Shown in pieces: positions 46,157 through 56,404 of a stretch of DNA of 64,000 nucleotides (position 1 is its first letter; the number at the start of each line of letters is the position of its first letter). Source of the DNA: Agrobacterium tumefaciens (GTDB lineage: Bacteria > Pseudomonadota > Alphaproteobacteria > Rhizobiales > Rhizobiaceae); the NCBI RefSeq assembly GCF_009649785.1, contig NZ_WJOK01000025.1, positions 1 through 64,000 on the forward strand, given 5' to 3'. The notes beneath the pieces are model-generated. The model ran no database searches, had not been told where the DNA came from, and worked only from the letters and a program-made list of their open reading frames with translations. The position numbers and the translations under genes were made by a program.

Positions 46157-46455
46157 ACTGGGATCGTGCGTCGGAAGCTACAATATTTCATTACTCGCTC
46201 CTATCACGTTCGTGGAAGCAGCGGCCGAAAATCCAGCATCGCGCTCAAGACACAAAGTCTACATCCTGAAAACTGATCTCAGAACATACGGTAACATGAT
46301 GGTCGCGCAAGTGAATCTCTTTTTACAATTACAATCAGCGCCTTTGGTTTAACGTACTACCGGGTCGAAGGTTCGAATCTCCTCAAGGCGTGCGACGGCT
46401 GTTTGCCACGGTCAATATGTCTTTTCCGTCACGCGGCGACATCGAGGATCAATAG
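46157..46455. other. Spacer with tRNA-like remnant, no gene
   Basis: About 300 bases between ietA and the receiver-domain gene. Apart from the T-arm-like stretch at 46362-46387 and a region that must hold the ietA promoter, I see no gene. Confidence 0.5.
46362..46387. repeat. tRNA T-arm-like remnant on the right of ietAS
   Basis: GGGTCGAAGGTTCGAATC followed by TCCTCAAG. It shares the T-loop pattern with the element at 42532-42557 (about 19 of 26 positions agree) in the same orientation. The stem pairs poorly. With its partner it frames the ietAS genes over about 3.8 kb, as if they came in as one cassette. Confidence 0.45.
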
Positions 46456-46806
46456 CTAAACCCTTTCTAAGACGTTCTGGACGAGCTGAGCGAGCGCTTC
46501 TGTGGCAAACGGTTTCGTCAGCACCCTCATACCGGCCGACAGATCTTTGTCATTGAGAACCGCCTTTTCTGCGTACCCGGTTATGAATACGACCGGCAGT
46601 CCCGGTCTCTGCTGCAGAACCGCATCGGCCAACTGACGCCCATTCATGCCGTTTGGGAGGCCAACGTCAGTCAGCAGGAGATCAATTTTGGCGACATCGT
46701 TGAACAGCTTCAGCGCCTGCGTTGCGTCGCCGGCTTCGATGACCACATATCCTAATTCGTCCAATTGATCGGCAACGACCATGCGAATGAGAACCTCGTC
46801 GTCCAC
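46456..46806 (-). CDS. Receiver domain split off from the hybrid kinase upstream
   Basis: 116 residues of a CheY-like receiver: acidic pair DDE at the start, phospho-acceptor Asp in IDLLLTDVGLPNG, Thr/Ser site VVFITGYAE and Lys in VLTKPFATE. The usual first strand (TILLVDD) is missing from this frame but is encoded just upstream in the frame of the kinase when one A is added to an A6 run near 46820. So it is probably the C-terminal domain of a hybrid kinase and not a separate regulator. As read, a start at 46806 has no clear ribosome binding site. Confidence 0.75.
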   Translation of the reverse strand: MDDEVLIRMVVADQLDELGYVVIEAGDATQALKLFNDVAKIDLLLTDVGLPNGMNGRQLADAVLQQRPGLPVVFITGYAEKAVLNDKDLSAGMRVLTKPFATEALAQLVQNVLERV

Positions 46807-49499
46807 CAGCAGGATTGTTTTTTGACCTCGGTCGGCAAGACGGGTGTAGCAACATCCTCTTCAACGTTCGTGGGCATGTCTCCACCGTATCGCGGCAGGT
46901 AGATGCTGACCGTGGTGCCGGTGCCAACCTCCGATTCAATGGCAACGGCACCTCCGGATTGCGCGGCAAAGCCATAGACCATCGAAAGTCCCAAACCCGT
47001 TCCCTGGCCGATTGGCTTGGTTGTGAAGAATGGCTCGGTGGCCCGCGCAAGCACGGACTTTGACATGCCAGCGCCGTCGTCCCTAACAGTCAGCCGAACA
47101 TATTGACCGGGCTCAAGCGGAAGCGCACGTCTTTCGCTGTTGGCGATTTCCGCGTTGTCCGTGGCGATCCGAATGGTGCCGCCGTCCGGCATGGCGTCCC
47201 GGGCATTGATGCAAAGGTTGAGCAGTGCATTCTCGATTTGGCCAACATCGGCATAGGTGCTCCAGATTGCAGCCGCGTTTATGGTCTCAATACGGATTTG
47301 AGGCCCCACGCTTCGGCTGACAAGGTCGAGCATTCCGTTCACCAATGCATCCAGTTTGGCTGGGGTTGGGATGAGTGTCTGGCGACGCGAGAAGGCGAGA
47401 AGCCTGTTCGTCAGATTGGCGGCACGCTTGGCTGATCCCTGCGCTTCGCCGACATAGCGGTCAACATCGCTGAGGCGGCCTTGTGCCAGCCGCTTGGAAA
47501 TGATTTCCAGGCTGCCGCTGATACCGGCAAGGATGTTGTTGAAATCATGGGCAAGCCCGCCGGTCAGCTGGCCCACTGCCTCCATCTTCTGGCTTTGCCG
47601 CAGTGCCTCTTGGGCCTGCTCCAACTCCAATTCGCGCGCCTTGACTTCGCTCAGGTCGCGTCCGACCGCGATGAAGTTTTTGCCATCCGATTCCGGGGCG
47701 ACGGTCCACTCAATATGTTTCCAGGAACCGTCACTTGCGCTGATGCGGTTTTCGAAACGGGCTGGCGAACCAGTTTCAGCCATCCGTCCGATGGCTTCGA
47801 GCGTCGGAGGTTCATCGTCGGCATGCATAAAGGTGGCATAGCCACGTGTCAGCAGCTCACGTTCCGTCCATCCGAGAACCCGTGTCCAGGCAGGGCTGAC
47901 CGCCGACATCATGCCAGTATAGTCGGCCCGGGCCAGCATGTCCTCGGACAAGTTCCACAGGCGATCGCGTTCCCCGGAGCGCGCCGCGACCTGAGCTTCC
48001 AGCGTCTCGTTCAATTCGCGTAACTGCGCCTCGCTCTCCCGCAACGCATTCTCGCCCCGGGCGCGCTCGACCGCGTTGCGCGTGCGCTCGGCGAATTCCT
48101 TGATCATGCCGAGATCGCCGTCGCTCCAGTTACGGACACCCGCATGATTGACGAAGAAGACAGCAGCCAGTCGGCCTTTCTCAAGAATTGGTGCATTCAC
48201 GAACGACCGGGTACTCTTGCTCTCCAAAGCGTCTGCCGCGGCGCCGGCGGTTCGAGGATCGTTGCGGGTGTCGTTTATGGCGATGAACTCACCACTTTTC
48301 AAACTGTCGACGAAAGAGCCATAGGCCCGCAGCGGCAAGCTACCGGCGAGTGTGTCCACCCCTTGGGCGGTCCAATCGCGATCAGTGTGAAGCGTGTCGG
48401 TGTCGGGGTTTATCGCCGAATAGCCGACCCGGCTGGCACCCAGCATCCGCCCAAGCATTTCCGAAGCGACGAAGGCGATCTCGGCGGGATCCTGGAGGTC
48501 TCGAAGAGCTCTCGTGAGCTCGATGATGGCATTTCGGCGGATCTCTGCGATCTTTCGAGCAGTAATCTCGAGCGCCGTGCCCGTCACGCGAAGGCAGCGT
48601 CCTTCCTTGTCGAATACGCCACGGCCTTTCGCCGCAACCCACCGCTCGATACCGTCTTCCTTGCCGGTCGTGCGATATTCGACATCGTATACGGCACGCT
48701 GAGCGGGGTCGGCAGCAGCGAGAAAGGCGGCCGTCGTCGCTGCGCGATCATCCGGATGGAGACCGTTGTAAAAATCGTGCATCGTCACCGGGATGTCGGG
48801 AGATATGCCGAACATCGCCTTGGTCAGCGGCGGCCAAGTCAGTGTGTCGGCGATGAGGTCGACATCCCAGAAGCCGACGTCGGCATTGTCGACGGCAAGG
48901 CGCAAGCGTTCCTCACTCACCCCTAACGCCAGCTGATCCTCGTGAAGGCGTTGCTCAAGCAACACGCGGCGCGTCGTTTCGGGTGTGATGTTGAAAACCG
49001 CGGCGACGTCGCCATCCTCTTCGCGGAGTGCCGACAGCGAGTAGTTGAACCAGGCGGTCTCGGAACCTCCGCCTTCAAGTCGTGCCATGACAAATGGAGC
49101 GTCCTCGAAATAGATCGGTTCACCACCCGCCCGCACACCATCGAATTGAGGCTGAAGTTCTTCCCAAATCTCGGCCCAGACTTTCGCACCGGGTTGACCG
49201 AGGGCTGCAGGGTGCTTGGCCGCCAAAATGCGGCGGTAGGGGTCATTGTAAATCAGGGCGTAATGCTGACCGGTCCAGAGACAAATCGGGAAGGGAGAGT
49301 CGAACATCGACCGCACCATGGTTCGCACCGACGGTGACCAGTCTGTGGTTGGCCCGAGGACGGTGTCGGACCAATCAAGATCGCGCGCGAAAGAACGCAC
49401 TTCACCGGGGCCAGCAAATAGCTTTGCAGCGTCCGCTCGAGGGTCGCTTCTAAAACTCAGCGCGCTTTCGCTTGGCGTGTGCAATTCCGACCTCCCCAT
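46752..49499 (-). CDS. PAS/GAF sensor histidine kinase, frameshifted before its receiver domain
   Basis: About 915 residues: an N-terminal PAS-like region, a PAS ([20 protein letters not shown]), a GAF ([22 protein letters not shown]), another PAS ([24 protein letters not shown]), HisKA with the phospho-acceptor in [16 protein letters not shown] (about His651), and HATPase with [14 protein letters not shown] and [12 protein letters not shown]. No membrane segment, so it is cytoplasmic. The last ~24 residues ([11 protein letters not shown]...) are out of frame. An A6 run near 46820 would give the right frame ([14 protein letters not shown]) if it had seven As; so a hybrid kinase is broken by a one-base loss, by a sequencing error, or is read by slippage. 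The start ATG 49499 has GAAAGG upstream. Confidence 0.88.
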   Translation of the reverse strand: MGRSELHTPSESALSFRSDPRADAAKLFAGPGEVRSFARDLDWSDTVLGPTTDWSPSVRTMVRSMFDSPFPICLWTGQHYALIYNDPYRRILAAKHPAALGQPGAKVWAEIWEELQPQFDGVRAGGEPIYFEDAPFVMARLEGGGSETAWFNYSLSALREEDGDVAAVFNITPETTRRVLLEQRLHEDQLALGVSEERLRLAVDNADVGFWDVDLIADTLTWPPLTKAMFGISPDIPVTMHDFYNGLHPDDRAATTAAFLAAADPAQRAVYDVEYRTTGKEDGIERWVAAKGRGVFDKEGRCLRVTGTALEITARKIAEIRRNAIIELTRALRDLQDPAEIAFVASEMLGRMLGASRVGYSAINPDTDTLHTDRDWTAQGVDTLAGSLPLRAYGSFVDSLKSGEFIAINDTRNDPRTAGAAADALESKSTRSFVNAPILEKGRLAAVFFVNHAGVRNWSDGDLGMIKEFAERTRNAVERARGENALRESEAQLRELNETLEAQVAARSGERDRLWNLSEDMLARADYTGMMSAVSPAWTRVLGWTERELLTRGYATFMHADDEPPTLEAIGRMAETGSPARFENRISASDGSWKHIEWTVAPESDGKNFIAVGRDLSEVKARELELEQAQEALRQSQKMEAVGQLTGGLAHDFNNILAGISGSLEIISKRLAQGRLSDVDRYVGEAQGSAKRAANLTNRLLAFSRRQTLIPTPAKLDALVNGMLDLVSRSVGPQIRIETINAAAIWSTYADVGQIENALLNLCINARDAMPDGGTIRIATDNAEIANSERRALPLEPGQYVRLTVRDDGAGMSKSVLARATEPFFTTKPIGQGTGLGLSMVYGFAAQSGGAVAIESEVGTGTTVSIYLPRYGGDMPTNVEEDVATPVLPTEVKKQSCWWTTRFSFAWSLPINWTN

Positions 49500-49668
49500 G
49501 TGCAATGCCTTTCGTACGGCCACACTGAACTAGCGGTTTTCCTGGGGACTGAATACCTTTGAGCAAACCACCGAGGACCAACCCAGATCCGATCCGCTTG
49601 TCGTTATCCATCATCCCGTTCAGGTGGAGCGCGCGAAGAATCCAGGCCGGTCAGCAGAGTTCCCTCAT

Positions 49669-49902
49669 TCAATCCTGTTCCTGAGGATCCATCTCATCAG
49701 ATATGTGATAGCCATCTGCCGTAACGGCACTGGCAACAGCGCTTGGTTTAGCGCCCGTCTTATCTGTCTCCAGCTTCACGGCCTTCCAGGGAACCCAAGA
49801 CTTTCCTCCAGGATGACCCGGCCTTGAAGAATTCTGGTCGGCTACGAAAAGGTATGGCGGATAAGACCCGGCGTGGTCCGTGGAAAATACGTATGCGTCC
49901 AA
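49669..49902 (-). CDS. Small hypothetical protein between two kinase genes
   Basis: A 77-residue protein I do not recognise: DAYVFSTDHAGSYPPYLFVADQ, then a Trp/Lys segment (GKSWVPWKAVKLE) and an acidic tail. No membrane segment. The start is TTG at 49902 with GGAGG 5 bases upstream, which supports translation. It follows the hybrid kinase gene (its stop at 49927 lies 24 bases upstream) on the same strand, so it could belong to that operon. Function unknown. Confidence 0.55.
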   Translation of the reverse strand: MDAYVFSTDHAGSYPPYLFVADQNSSRPGHPGGKSWVPWKAVKLETDKTGAKPSAVASAVTADGYHISDEMDPQEQD

Positions 49903-49926
49903 TTCCGCCTCCGAGATTGACTATCT

Positions 49927-51990
49927 TCACGACTGCTTGGGTAACATTTCCGAAATCTTCTCAGCCAAAACGTCCATAACGAAGGGCTTGGTGATCATCG
50001 CCATGTTGGTCCCGAGAAAGCCGGCTCGAATAGCCGCGTTCTCGGCATAGCCTGTGACAAACAGGATCGGTAGATCAGGGTAATGCTGCCTCGCAACCTC
50101 GGCCAGCTGCCTCCCGTTCATGCCCGGCAGACCGACGTCAGAAACCATCAAGTCGATCGGCTGGCCAGTTTCCAGGATCGTGACGGCAACGTTGGAATCC
50201 TCAGCCTCAAGCGCTTCATATCCAAGATCCTTCAGAACCTCGAGAATGAGCAGTCGAACTGACGGATCATCTTCCACCAGCAAAACTGTCTGGCCGCGAC
50301 CCTCGGGGACGGGTTGATCGCTGTGGTCATCAACTGCTGCGTGGGGAGCTACGCCGACAGGCAGGTAGATCGAAACGGTCGTTCCTATCCCAGGTTCGCT
50401 ATGGATCCGCACCTGGCCATTGGACTGACGTGCAAATCCGTAGACCATTGAGAGACCGAGACCGGTTCCTTGCCCTTGCGGCTTCGTCGTGAAGAACGGA
50501 TCGAAGACCTTCTCCAGCAGTTCCTTCGGCATGCCGACGCCAGTGTCGCTGACTGAAACCATGACGTAAGAGCCTGGTTTGATGCCAGGTCGGGTTTTGA
50601 TGTAGATCGCATCCAGTTCGACCGCTTTCGTCTCGACCGTCAGCTGACCGCCGTCGGGCATGGCGTCGCGTGCATTAATGACGAGATTGAGGATCGCATT
50701 TTCCAGCTGGTTCGCGTCGGCGACGGCCAGGGAGAGGTCTGCCGCTGCGACAACGCGCAAGGCAATATTTTCGCGCACGCTGCGGCGCAGCAGATCGTCA
50801 AGCGATGCAAGAAGCTCGGTCACGTCGATCGGCTTGGCATCGAGGGACTGACGACGCGAGAAGGATAAAAGGCGTGCGGTCAACGCCGCGGCGCGCTGGG
50901 CGGAGGTCGATGCTGCGTCGATGAAGCGGTCAAGATCATCTAGTTTTCCGCTTGCAATACGCCGCTTGATGATGCTCAGCGCGCCAAGCACTCCCGTCAG
51001 CATGTTGTTGAAGTCGTGGGCAATACCGCCGGTGAGCTGTCCGACCGCTTCCATCTTCTGACTCTGGCGCAGGGCAGTCTCCGATGCCTCACGCGCCTGC
51101 ATCTCCGACGTGAGAGCTGCGGTCCGCTCGCCAACCATGGCTTCGAGTTGATGTTCGGTCTGCTTGCGATCGGTAATGTCGATGCTGAAGATATAGAAGC
51201 CATCCACTTCACCTGTTTTGGCCCGACGCGGCAGATAACGGATCTCGGCCTCCCGTTGCCGCCCGTCGCGATGCGGCCAGGACATTTCGATCCGTGTTTC
51301 TTCTCCACCCAAGGCTCTAAGGATCGCATCCTCGCGTTTGGCGAAGCCTTCGTCTCCGACGATCTCGCGCACATGTTTACCGATAACGTCTTCGGGTGGG
51401 CGGTAGAACCAGTCGGCATAGGCTGCATTGGCGAAACGGTAACGCAAATCACGACCGATAAAGCCGATCAGCACCGGCAGTGAGTCGGCAACCAAACGCA
51501 GTTCCAATTCGCTGGCGACAAGTGCTTCGCGGCTCTGCTCGAGCTCGATTAGCCTGCGGCGCATCTGGAACTGACGCTGACGCGATCGCATCGCCGACTT
51601 CGTCGCGCTGAGCAGCGAGGGAATGCCGATCGGCCTTTCGAGAACCACGGCATTGTTGAACCGGTCGAACAGTTGCATTCGGGCTGCATGAGCTTTGGCT
51701 CCGGAGCGCGCGGTACTCTGTGCCGCGAGCAGAATGAAGGGGATGTCAGACCAGATGGGCTGGTTTGACAATACTTCGTCAAATCCACCCATCTCGCCCG
51801 CCAGGGCCTCCTGGGTCATGATGATGACGCCGATGCGCTCGTCGAGCTGTGGGATCAGTTCCGATGCAGACGAGATTACCCCTGTGCGGTATCCGTGCGT
51901 GGTCAACAGAGCGGAGATGCTTTCCGCATCGCGGCCATAGGGTGCGACGATGAGGACGCGGTAGCCTTCGTTGGCTGTCTTATGATCCAC
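49927..51990 (-). CDS. Hybrid histidine kinase with C-terminal receiver, KaiC-linked
   Basis: 687 residues: an N-terminal receiver-like domain ([19 protein letters not shown], acidic pocket weak), a coiled segment, a PAS ([26 protein letters not shown]), HisKA with [16 protein letters not shown] (His325), HATPase ([36 protein letters not shown]), then a C-terminal receiver with VLLVEDD, Asp618 in [10 protein letters not shown] and FVTGYAENA. The start is GTG at 51990, one base after the stop of the KaiC-like gene, so the two are translationally linked and likely work as one pathway. No output domain, so the phosphate must go on to another protein. Confidence 0.93.
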   Translation of the reverse strand: MDHKTANEGYRVLIVAPYGRDAESISALLTTHGYRTGVISSASELIPQLDERIGVIIMTQEALAGEMGGFDEVLSNQPIWSDIPFILLAAQSTARSGAKAHAARMQLFDRFNNAVVLERPIGIPSLLSATKSAMRSRQRQFQMRRRLIELEQSREALVASELELRLVADSLPVLIGFIGRDLRYRFANAAYADWFYRPPEDVIGKHVREIVGDEGFAKREDAILRALGGEETRIEMSWPHRDGRQREAEIRYLPRRAKTGEVDGFYIFSIDITDRKQTEHQLEAMVGERTAALTSEMQAREASETALRQSQKMEAVGQLTGGIAHDFNNMLTGVLGALSIIKRRIASGKLDDLDRFIDAASTSAQRAAALTARLLSFSRRQSLDAKPIDVTELLASLDDLLRRSVRENIALRVVAAADLSLAVADANQLENAILNLVINARDAMPDGGQLTVETKAVELDAIYIKTRPGIKPGSYVMVSVSDTGVGMPKELLEKVFDPFFTTKPQGQGTGLGLSMVYGFARQSNGQVRIHSEPGIGTTVSIYLPVGVAPHAAVDDHSDQPVPEGRGQTVLLVEDDPSVRLLILEVLKDLGYEALEAEDSNVAVTILETGQPIDLMVSDVGLPGMNGRQLAEVARQHYPDLPILFVTGYAENAAIRAGFLGTNMAMITKPFVMDVLAEKISEMLPKQS

Positions 51991-51991
51991 G

Positions 51992-53572
51992 TTACCGGTC
52001 TTCCATCAGCGGTCCGCGCTCGCCAACATATTCGGGCGTACCAGTCAGGACGCCCCTGAAGTTGACGAGAGGCTCGCCGACACGAATGCCTTTGGCATCG
52101 ATCCGCAATTCCCGGATCGCATCCTCATGCTGTCCGGCGCGGTTTTTAAGAACAGAGATCGCCTTTCGAATGCGGCCATTGGCCTCGAAGAAGCGCAGCA
52201 GGATGACGGCGTCTGCGACGTAGGAGATGTTCAAGGTTGTCGACATGCTGCCGAGGAGACCTTGCTGCGGGTTGATAAGGAAACTGACGACACCCTGTTG
52301 GTTCAGATAGGCAAGCAGCTCGTGTATCTGCAAAATGAGCTGCTGTTCCTGCGGCATGGCGGCCATGTAGCCGTTCAGGCTGTCGATGGCAATCAGTCGT
52401 GCCGAGCGATCCTCGACCTCACTTCGGACAAGTGCTGCGAACTCTCCCGGTGATACCTCAGCCGGATCGATCTGCCGGATGACAAGCATGCCGCTGTCGA
52501 TGTGTTTCTGCAGGTCTAGATTGAACGCAGCGGCGCGCACCATCATCGTGCCGGCGCGCTCGTCGAATTCGTAAAGCGTTGCCGGCTCGCCACGCTCGCA
52601 GGCTGCGTAGATATATTGGAGAACAATCGTTGTCTTGCCTGTGCCTGCCGGACCGGAGATTAGCGTGCTGGTTCCTCGAAGAGGACCGCCGCTCATCAGA
52701 GCATCGAGTTCGCTGACGCGGCTCTCGACTGGCTCGCCGACGAAGGGAGTGTGATGATCGGACGCGATCAATCTTGGGAAGATATCGAGACCGCCTTTAC
52801 GGATCTTCATATCATGGTAGCCCGCAACAAAGTCTATACCACGCAGCTTTTGAACCTGCATGCGTCGCCGGGATGCCCCGAAATCCAGCGTGAGTCGTTC
52901 CAGAGTGATGACGCCATGGCACAAGCTATGAAGGTGGGCGTCGCGCCCGTCTCCCGACGCGGTCATGTCATCAATCATAAGGACTGTTGACTTACGCGGC
53001 GAGAAATACTGTTTCAGGGCCAGAACCTGGCGCCGGTAGCGCAGCGAGTCCTGCGCCAGAAGCCGCATCTCCGACAGGCTGTCGAAAACGATACGAGTTG
53101 GTTGGACCCGCTCGACCTCGGCCTGAATGAGCTTGACCGTCTCAGACAGTTCGACTTCCCAGGCGTGAAACACAGATTGTTGCCGGCTTTCGCCAAGCGC
53201 CTCCTCGGCTGCAGACAGCTCGAAGACGTCGAACTCGTCGATACTGAAGCCATGGGATTCAGCGACCGCCGCGAGCTCTTCCTTGGTCTCGGACAGGGTG
53301 ATATAAAGTGCCCGCTCACCGCGCTTGACCCCTTCACGGAGAAACTGCAGCGCCAGCGTAGTCTTGCCTGTTCCTGGAGCGCCCTCAAGCAGATAAAGCC
53401 GATCGGCAGGCAGGCCTCCGTGCAGGATGACATCGAGACCTGTATTGCCGGTGGGAATCTGGTTGGTAATGGAAACATCCTCCGAGTGCGACGGCCTCTT
53501 AGCAGGCGCGTGCTTGTGTTTGTTCGCCCATATATAGGCGTAGCTCTCGGAAAGCGTAATAAAATTCGACAT
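51992..53572 (-). CDS. KaiC-like ATPase with two RecA domains
   Basis: A 526-residue KaiC-family protein. Two RecA-type ATPase domains: the first with GAPGTGKT (64-71) and Walker B RIVFDSLSEMR, the second with GPAGTGKT (307-314) and LIAIDSLNGYM. The end RGVLTGTPEYVG is typical of KaiC-like proteins of proteobacteria. No kaiA or kaiB gene lies nearby. The directly coupled hybrid kinase suggests a signalling module like the KaiC-kinase pairs of other bacteria, perhaps in stress timing; whether it keeps time is not known. Confidence 0.93.
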   Translation of the reverse strand: MSNFITLSESYAYIWANKHKHAPAKRPSHSEDVSITNQIPTGNTGLDVILHGGLPADRLYLLEGAPGTGKTTLALQFLREGVKRGERALYITLSETKEELAAVAESHGFSIDEFDVFELSAAEEALGESRQQSVFHAWEVELSETVKLIQAEVERVQPTRIVFDSLSEMRLLAQDSLRYRRQVLALKQYFSPRKSTVLMIDDMTASGDGRDAHLHSLCHGVITLERLTLDFGASRRRMQVQKLRGIDFVAGYHDMKIRKGGLDIFPRLIASDHHTPFVGEPVESRVSELDALMSGGPLRGTSTLISGPAGTGKTTIVLQYIYAACERGEPATLYEFDERAGTMMVRAAAFNLDLQKHIDSGMLVIRQIDPAEVSPGEFAALVRSEVEDRSARLIAIDSLNGYMAAMPQEQQLILQIHELLAYLNQQGVVSFLINPQQGLLGSMSTTLNISYVADAVILLRFFEANGRIRKAISVLKNRAGQHEDAIRELRIDAKGIRVGEPLVNFRGVLTGTPEYVGERGPLMEDR

Positions 53573-53883
53573 GTCCGGCGCGTAGCGAACGTTCAGTCTC
53601 TATGTTGGCGTCTGAGTGCCTCTGCCATTTGGACACCAGCCCTCTCTGCCAACGATCTCATTTTGAAAAGTCATCTTGATTTCCGGCATCAAGCACAGGG
53701 CCGACAGTTCACATCCTTTCCAGGCTTTCACGGTTTTGAAGCAGTGGCGCGCCATCGGATAAAGCGGACATGTTAACTGATGACGTAGAGCCCAGTTGTC
53801 GATTATTCTGTGTTTTCGGCGAAATGTTGCATGTGATCTGAGATGTCGGCCAATGTTTTTACGAAAAGTTCCATGGCGATAGC
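53573..53883. other. 311-base gap without a supported gene
   Basis: Between kaiC and the araC-type gene. A minus-strand frame of 95 codons (53600-53887) has a Cys-rich, unbiased composition and no clear ribosome binding site; I do not count it as a gene. The stretch should hold the promoter of the KaiC-kinase operon. Confidence 0.4.
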
Positions 53884-54780
53884 TCAAAGCGCAGGACTTG
53901 CCATAGACTCCCGTATCTGCCGGATGTCTCGCGCAGGCGGCGCGCCGAACTGGCGAAGATATTCCCGGCTGAATTGCGAAGCGCTCTCGTAACCGACCGC
54001 GAATGCGACGGCGGATGCGCTGCTATCGCCGGCAAGAAGCAATTGCCGTGCTTCCTGGAGCCGAAGCTGCTTCTGATATTGTAGCGGACTAAGCCCTGTC
54101 ATCGCCAGGAAATGGCGATGCAGGCTCGCCCGGCTCATGCCACTCGCGTCGCATAACGCCTCAATATGCAGTTGCGTATCGCGATTGTCCCTGATCCAGG
54201 CCACGGCGCGACGAATGCGACCAAGCGCACCTTCAGGCTGCGCAATCTGACGCAAGAGCCGGCCCTGCGGACCCTGAAGGAGACGATAGAGCAATTCGCG
54301 CTCAGCCATCGGGGCAAGAGCACCGATGTCGTCTGGAGTGTCCAGCAACGACAGAAGGCGCAGCAGGGTGTCGCGCATTTGAGCCGTCACGGGATTGATT
54401 GCAATGCCTACGCCTTGAGGGATGTTGTCGCGAACCGGTGGAATTGTTGCCGCTACATCGGCAAGCAGCGCCGGGTCCAAGACCAGTGAAACTGCGACAT
54501 AGGGCTGGCCGTCGTCACGATCAAATATCTGCCCTGTCAACGGCAGATCGAGTGCGCTGATCAGGTAATGCGCGGGATCGTAGCTCAGGAGACTATCGTT
54601 GATAGCGACATCCTTCTTTCCCTGCAGGATGAAACAGATCATCGAGCGGTAAAGACAGGGTGCCTTGCCGGGGGTAGCCTGCCCCACGCTGATTTCCAGC
54701 CGAGGGATAGGCGTGATGGTCAGCCCCGCCGGCGCATGGCGTAAGGCAATGTCGAGATGGGCCTGGAGTTCGTTTGTCAT
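53884..54780 (-). CDS. AraC-family transcriptional regulator
   Basis: A 298-residue AraC/XylS regulator with an AraC_N-type sensing domain (YRSMICFILQGKKDVAIND, VSLVLDPALLADVAA) and two helix-turn-helix motifs at the C-terminus (LCDASGMSRASLHRHFLAMTG, AVAFAVGYESASQFSREY). The start ATG 54780 fits the family. It is divergent from an SDR gene across 167 bases, so it probably regulates that SDR-GST unit. The ligand is unknown. A paralogue lies at 56361-57278. Confidence 0.93.
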   Translation of the reverse strand: MTNELQAHLDIALRHAPAGLTITPIPRLEISVGQATPGKAPCLYRSMICFILQGKKDVAINDSLLSYDPAHYLISALDLPLTGQIFDRDDGQPYVAVSLVLDPALLADVAATIPPVRDNIPQGVGIAINPVTAQMRDTLLRLLSLLDTPDDIGALAPMAERELLYRLLQGPQGRLLRQIAQPEGALGRIRRAVAWIRDNRDTQLHIEALCDASGMSRASLHRHFLAMTGLSPLQYQKQLRLQEARQLLLAGDSSASAVAFAVGYESASQFSREYLRQFGAPPARDIRQIRESMASPAL

Positions 54781-54947
54781 CGATAAACTATGGCACCCTA
54801 TGGCGGTCACGTAAAGCCATTGAGACAATCAGGCAAGAAGCTGAGCGTATCAGGTGGAGAATGATCTTCCGCATTCATTATCCTGGAGACATCGAAAGGG
54901 GCTGCAATATCGCAGCTCCCATACACGACAATACCAGGAAGCCATTC

Positions 54948-55706
54948 ATGACCAGCAAGATCGCACTCATCACCGGAGCTAGCCGCGGGCTCGGCCGCAA
55001 CATGGCGCTTCACCTCGCTAAACGCGGTGTTCACATCATCGGCACTTACCGCAGCGGTTTGGGGGGGGCGGACGCTCTGCGCCGGGAAGTCGAGGAGCTG
55101 GGAGGCAAGATTGAGATGTTGGCGCTCGATGTAACGGATACGGCAAGCTTCCCGAATTTCGCTGAAAATGTTGCCGAAACCCTCAAATCCGACTTCGGCC
55201 GTGACCGGTTCGACGTCCTTGTCAACAATGCTGGCAACGGCCTGTTCGCCAACTTCACTGACGCTACCGAAGATCAATTCGACTCGCTGATGGCAACGCA
55301 TTTGCGCGGACCTATCTTCCTGACACAAAAGCTGCTGCCTCATATCGAGGACGGCGGGCGGATTCTCAACGTCTCGTCGGGTTTTGTTCGTTTCACACTG
55401 CCCGGTTACAGCCTCTATGCTGCTGCGAAGGCTGCCGTAGAGGTCCTTACCCGGTTTATGGCCGTCGAGCTTGGGGCTCGTGGCATCCGCGTCAATGCAA
55501 TCGCGCCAGGCGCCATCGCCACTGACTTTGGCGGCGGTGCAGTGCGCGACAACGAAGGTGTAAACGCTTATATAGCGCAGGGCATTGCTTTGGGGCGTGT
55601 CGGCTTGCCCGACGATATAGGCAGTGCGGTGGCCGCCATTCTGTCCGACGACCTGGCATGGGCGAACGGGACGACCTTCGACATCTCGGGGGGGCAGTTG
55701 CTGTAA
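54948..55706 (+). CDS. Short-chain dehydrogenase/reductase (SDR)
   Basis: A 252-residue classical SDR: cofactor motif ITGASRGLGRNMALH, NNAGNGLF, catalytic Tyr-x3-Lys in YSLYAAAKAAVEVL with Ser in NVSSGF, and the C-terminal FDISGGQLL. Likely NADP-dependent. The start ATG 54948 has AGGAAG 6 bases before it. Divergent from an AraC-type regulator and 29 bases upstream of a GST-like gene, with which it forms an operon. Confidence 0.94.
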   Translation: MTSKIALITGASRGLGRNMALHLAKRGVHIIGTYRSGLGGADALRREVEELGGKIEMLALDVTDTASFPNFAENVAETLKSDFGRDRFDVLVNNAGNGLFANFTDATEDQFDSLMATHLRGPIFLTQKLLPHIEDGGRILNVSSGFVRFTLPGYSLYAAAKAAVEVLTRFMAVELGARGIRVNAIAPGAIATDFGGGAVRDNEGVNAYIAQGIALGRVGLPDDIGSAVAAILSDDLAWANGTTFDISGGQLL

Positions 55707-55735
55707 GTCGTCCCGAGCACCTCAAGGATTCACCC

Positions 55736-56404
55736 ATGCCACATCTCACCCTCATCAGCCATCCGCTGTGCCCGTTCGTTCAGAGGGCGGCCATCGTGCT
55801 TCTGGAAAAGGGCGTGCCCTTCGACAGGATCGATGTTGACCTTGCTTGGAAGCCAGAATGGTTTCTGGCGCTATCGCCGACCGGAAAGGTGCCGCTGCTG
55901 AGGGTAGGCCGTGCGAACGAGCCAGACGTCATCCTCTTCGAAAGCATGGTGATCTGCGAATATCTCGAGGAATCGCAGCATGGGGCGAAACTCTATCCTG
56001 TCGATGCCCTGCCGCGTGCTCTGCAACGGGGCTGGGTCGAGTTCGGCACGGCAACACTCACCGATGCCTGGCAATTCCTGAATGCCAAGGACCGGGTGAC
56101 CGCAGACTCCAAGGGTGCTGCCTTGCGGGATCGACTTGAGAGGCTGGAGGAACTCGTGAGGCAGGGGCCGTACTTCGCTGGTTCGATGTTCAGTATGGTC
56201 GATGTGGTGTTTGCGCCGGTGTTCCGGTATTTCGGCCTTATCGACCCGGCTGTAACGCAGACGATGTTTCAGGGTCTCCCGCGTTTAGGCCGATGGCGCG
56301 AGGCTTTGTCCCTACGAGAGAGCGTTATCGCGGCGGTTGGCCAAGACTATGAGCGACGGTTCAAGCAACATCTGACCGCGCACCAGGCGCTTTTGGCGAA
56401 TTGA
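55736..56404 (+). CDS. Glutathione S-transferase-like protein
   Basis: A 222-residue GST-fold protein. The N-terminal thioredoxin-like domain begins HLTLISHPLCPFVQRAAIVLLEKG, with a Cys in the active-site position (C-P-F), as in omega/beta-type enzymes, then PTGKVPLLRV and ESMVICEYLEE. The helical C-terminal domain follows (GPYFAGSMFSMVDVVFAPVF). Likely detoxifies an electrophile, perhaps linked to the SDR encoded 29 bases upstream. Its 3' end overlaps the convergent AraC-type gene by 44 bases. Confidence 0.92.
   Translation: MPHLTLISHPLCPFVQRAAIVLLEKGVPFDRIDVDLAWKPEWFLALSPTGKVPLLRVGRANEPDVILFESMVICEYLEESQHGAKLYPVDALPRALQRGWVEFGTATLTDAWQFLNAKDRVTADSKGAALRDRLERLEELVRQGPYFAGSMFSMVDVVFAPVFRYFGLIDPAVTQTMFQGLPRLGRWREALSLRESVIAAVGQDYERRFKQHLTAHQALLAN

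Noticed and set aside
46456-46806. Stand-alone CheY-like response regulator
   Set aside because: It lacks its first beta strand, which is encoded upstream in the kinase frame; better explained as the split receiver of the hybrid kinase.
53600-53887. 95-codon minus-strand frame after the AraC-type gene
   Set aside because: Unusual Cys/His/Arg-rich composition, no clear start signal and overlap with the AraC-type stop; not enough to call a gene.
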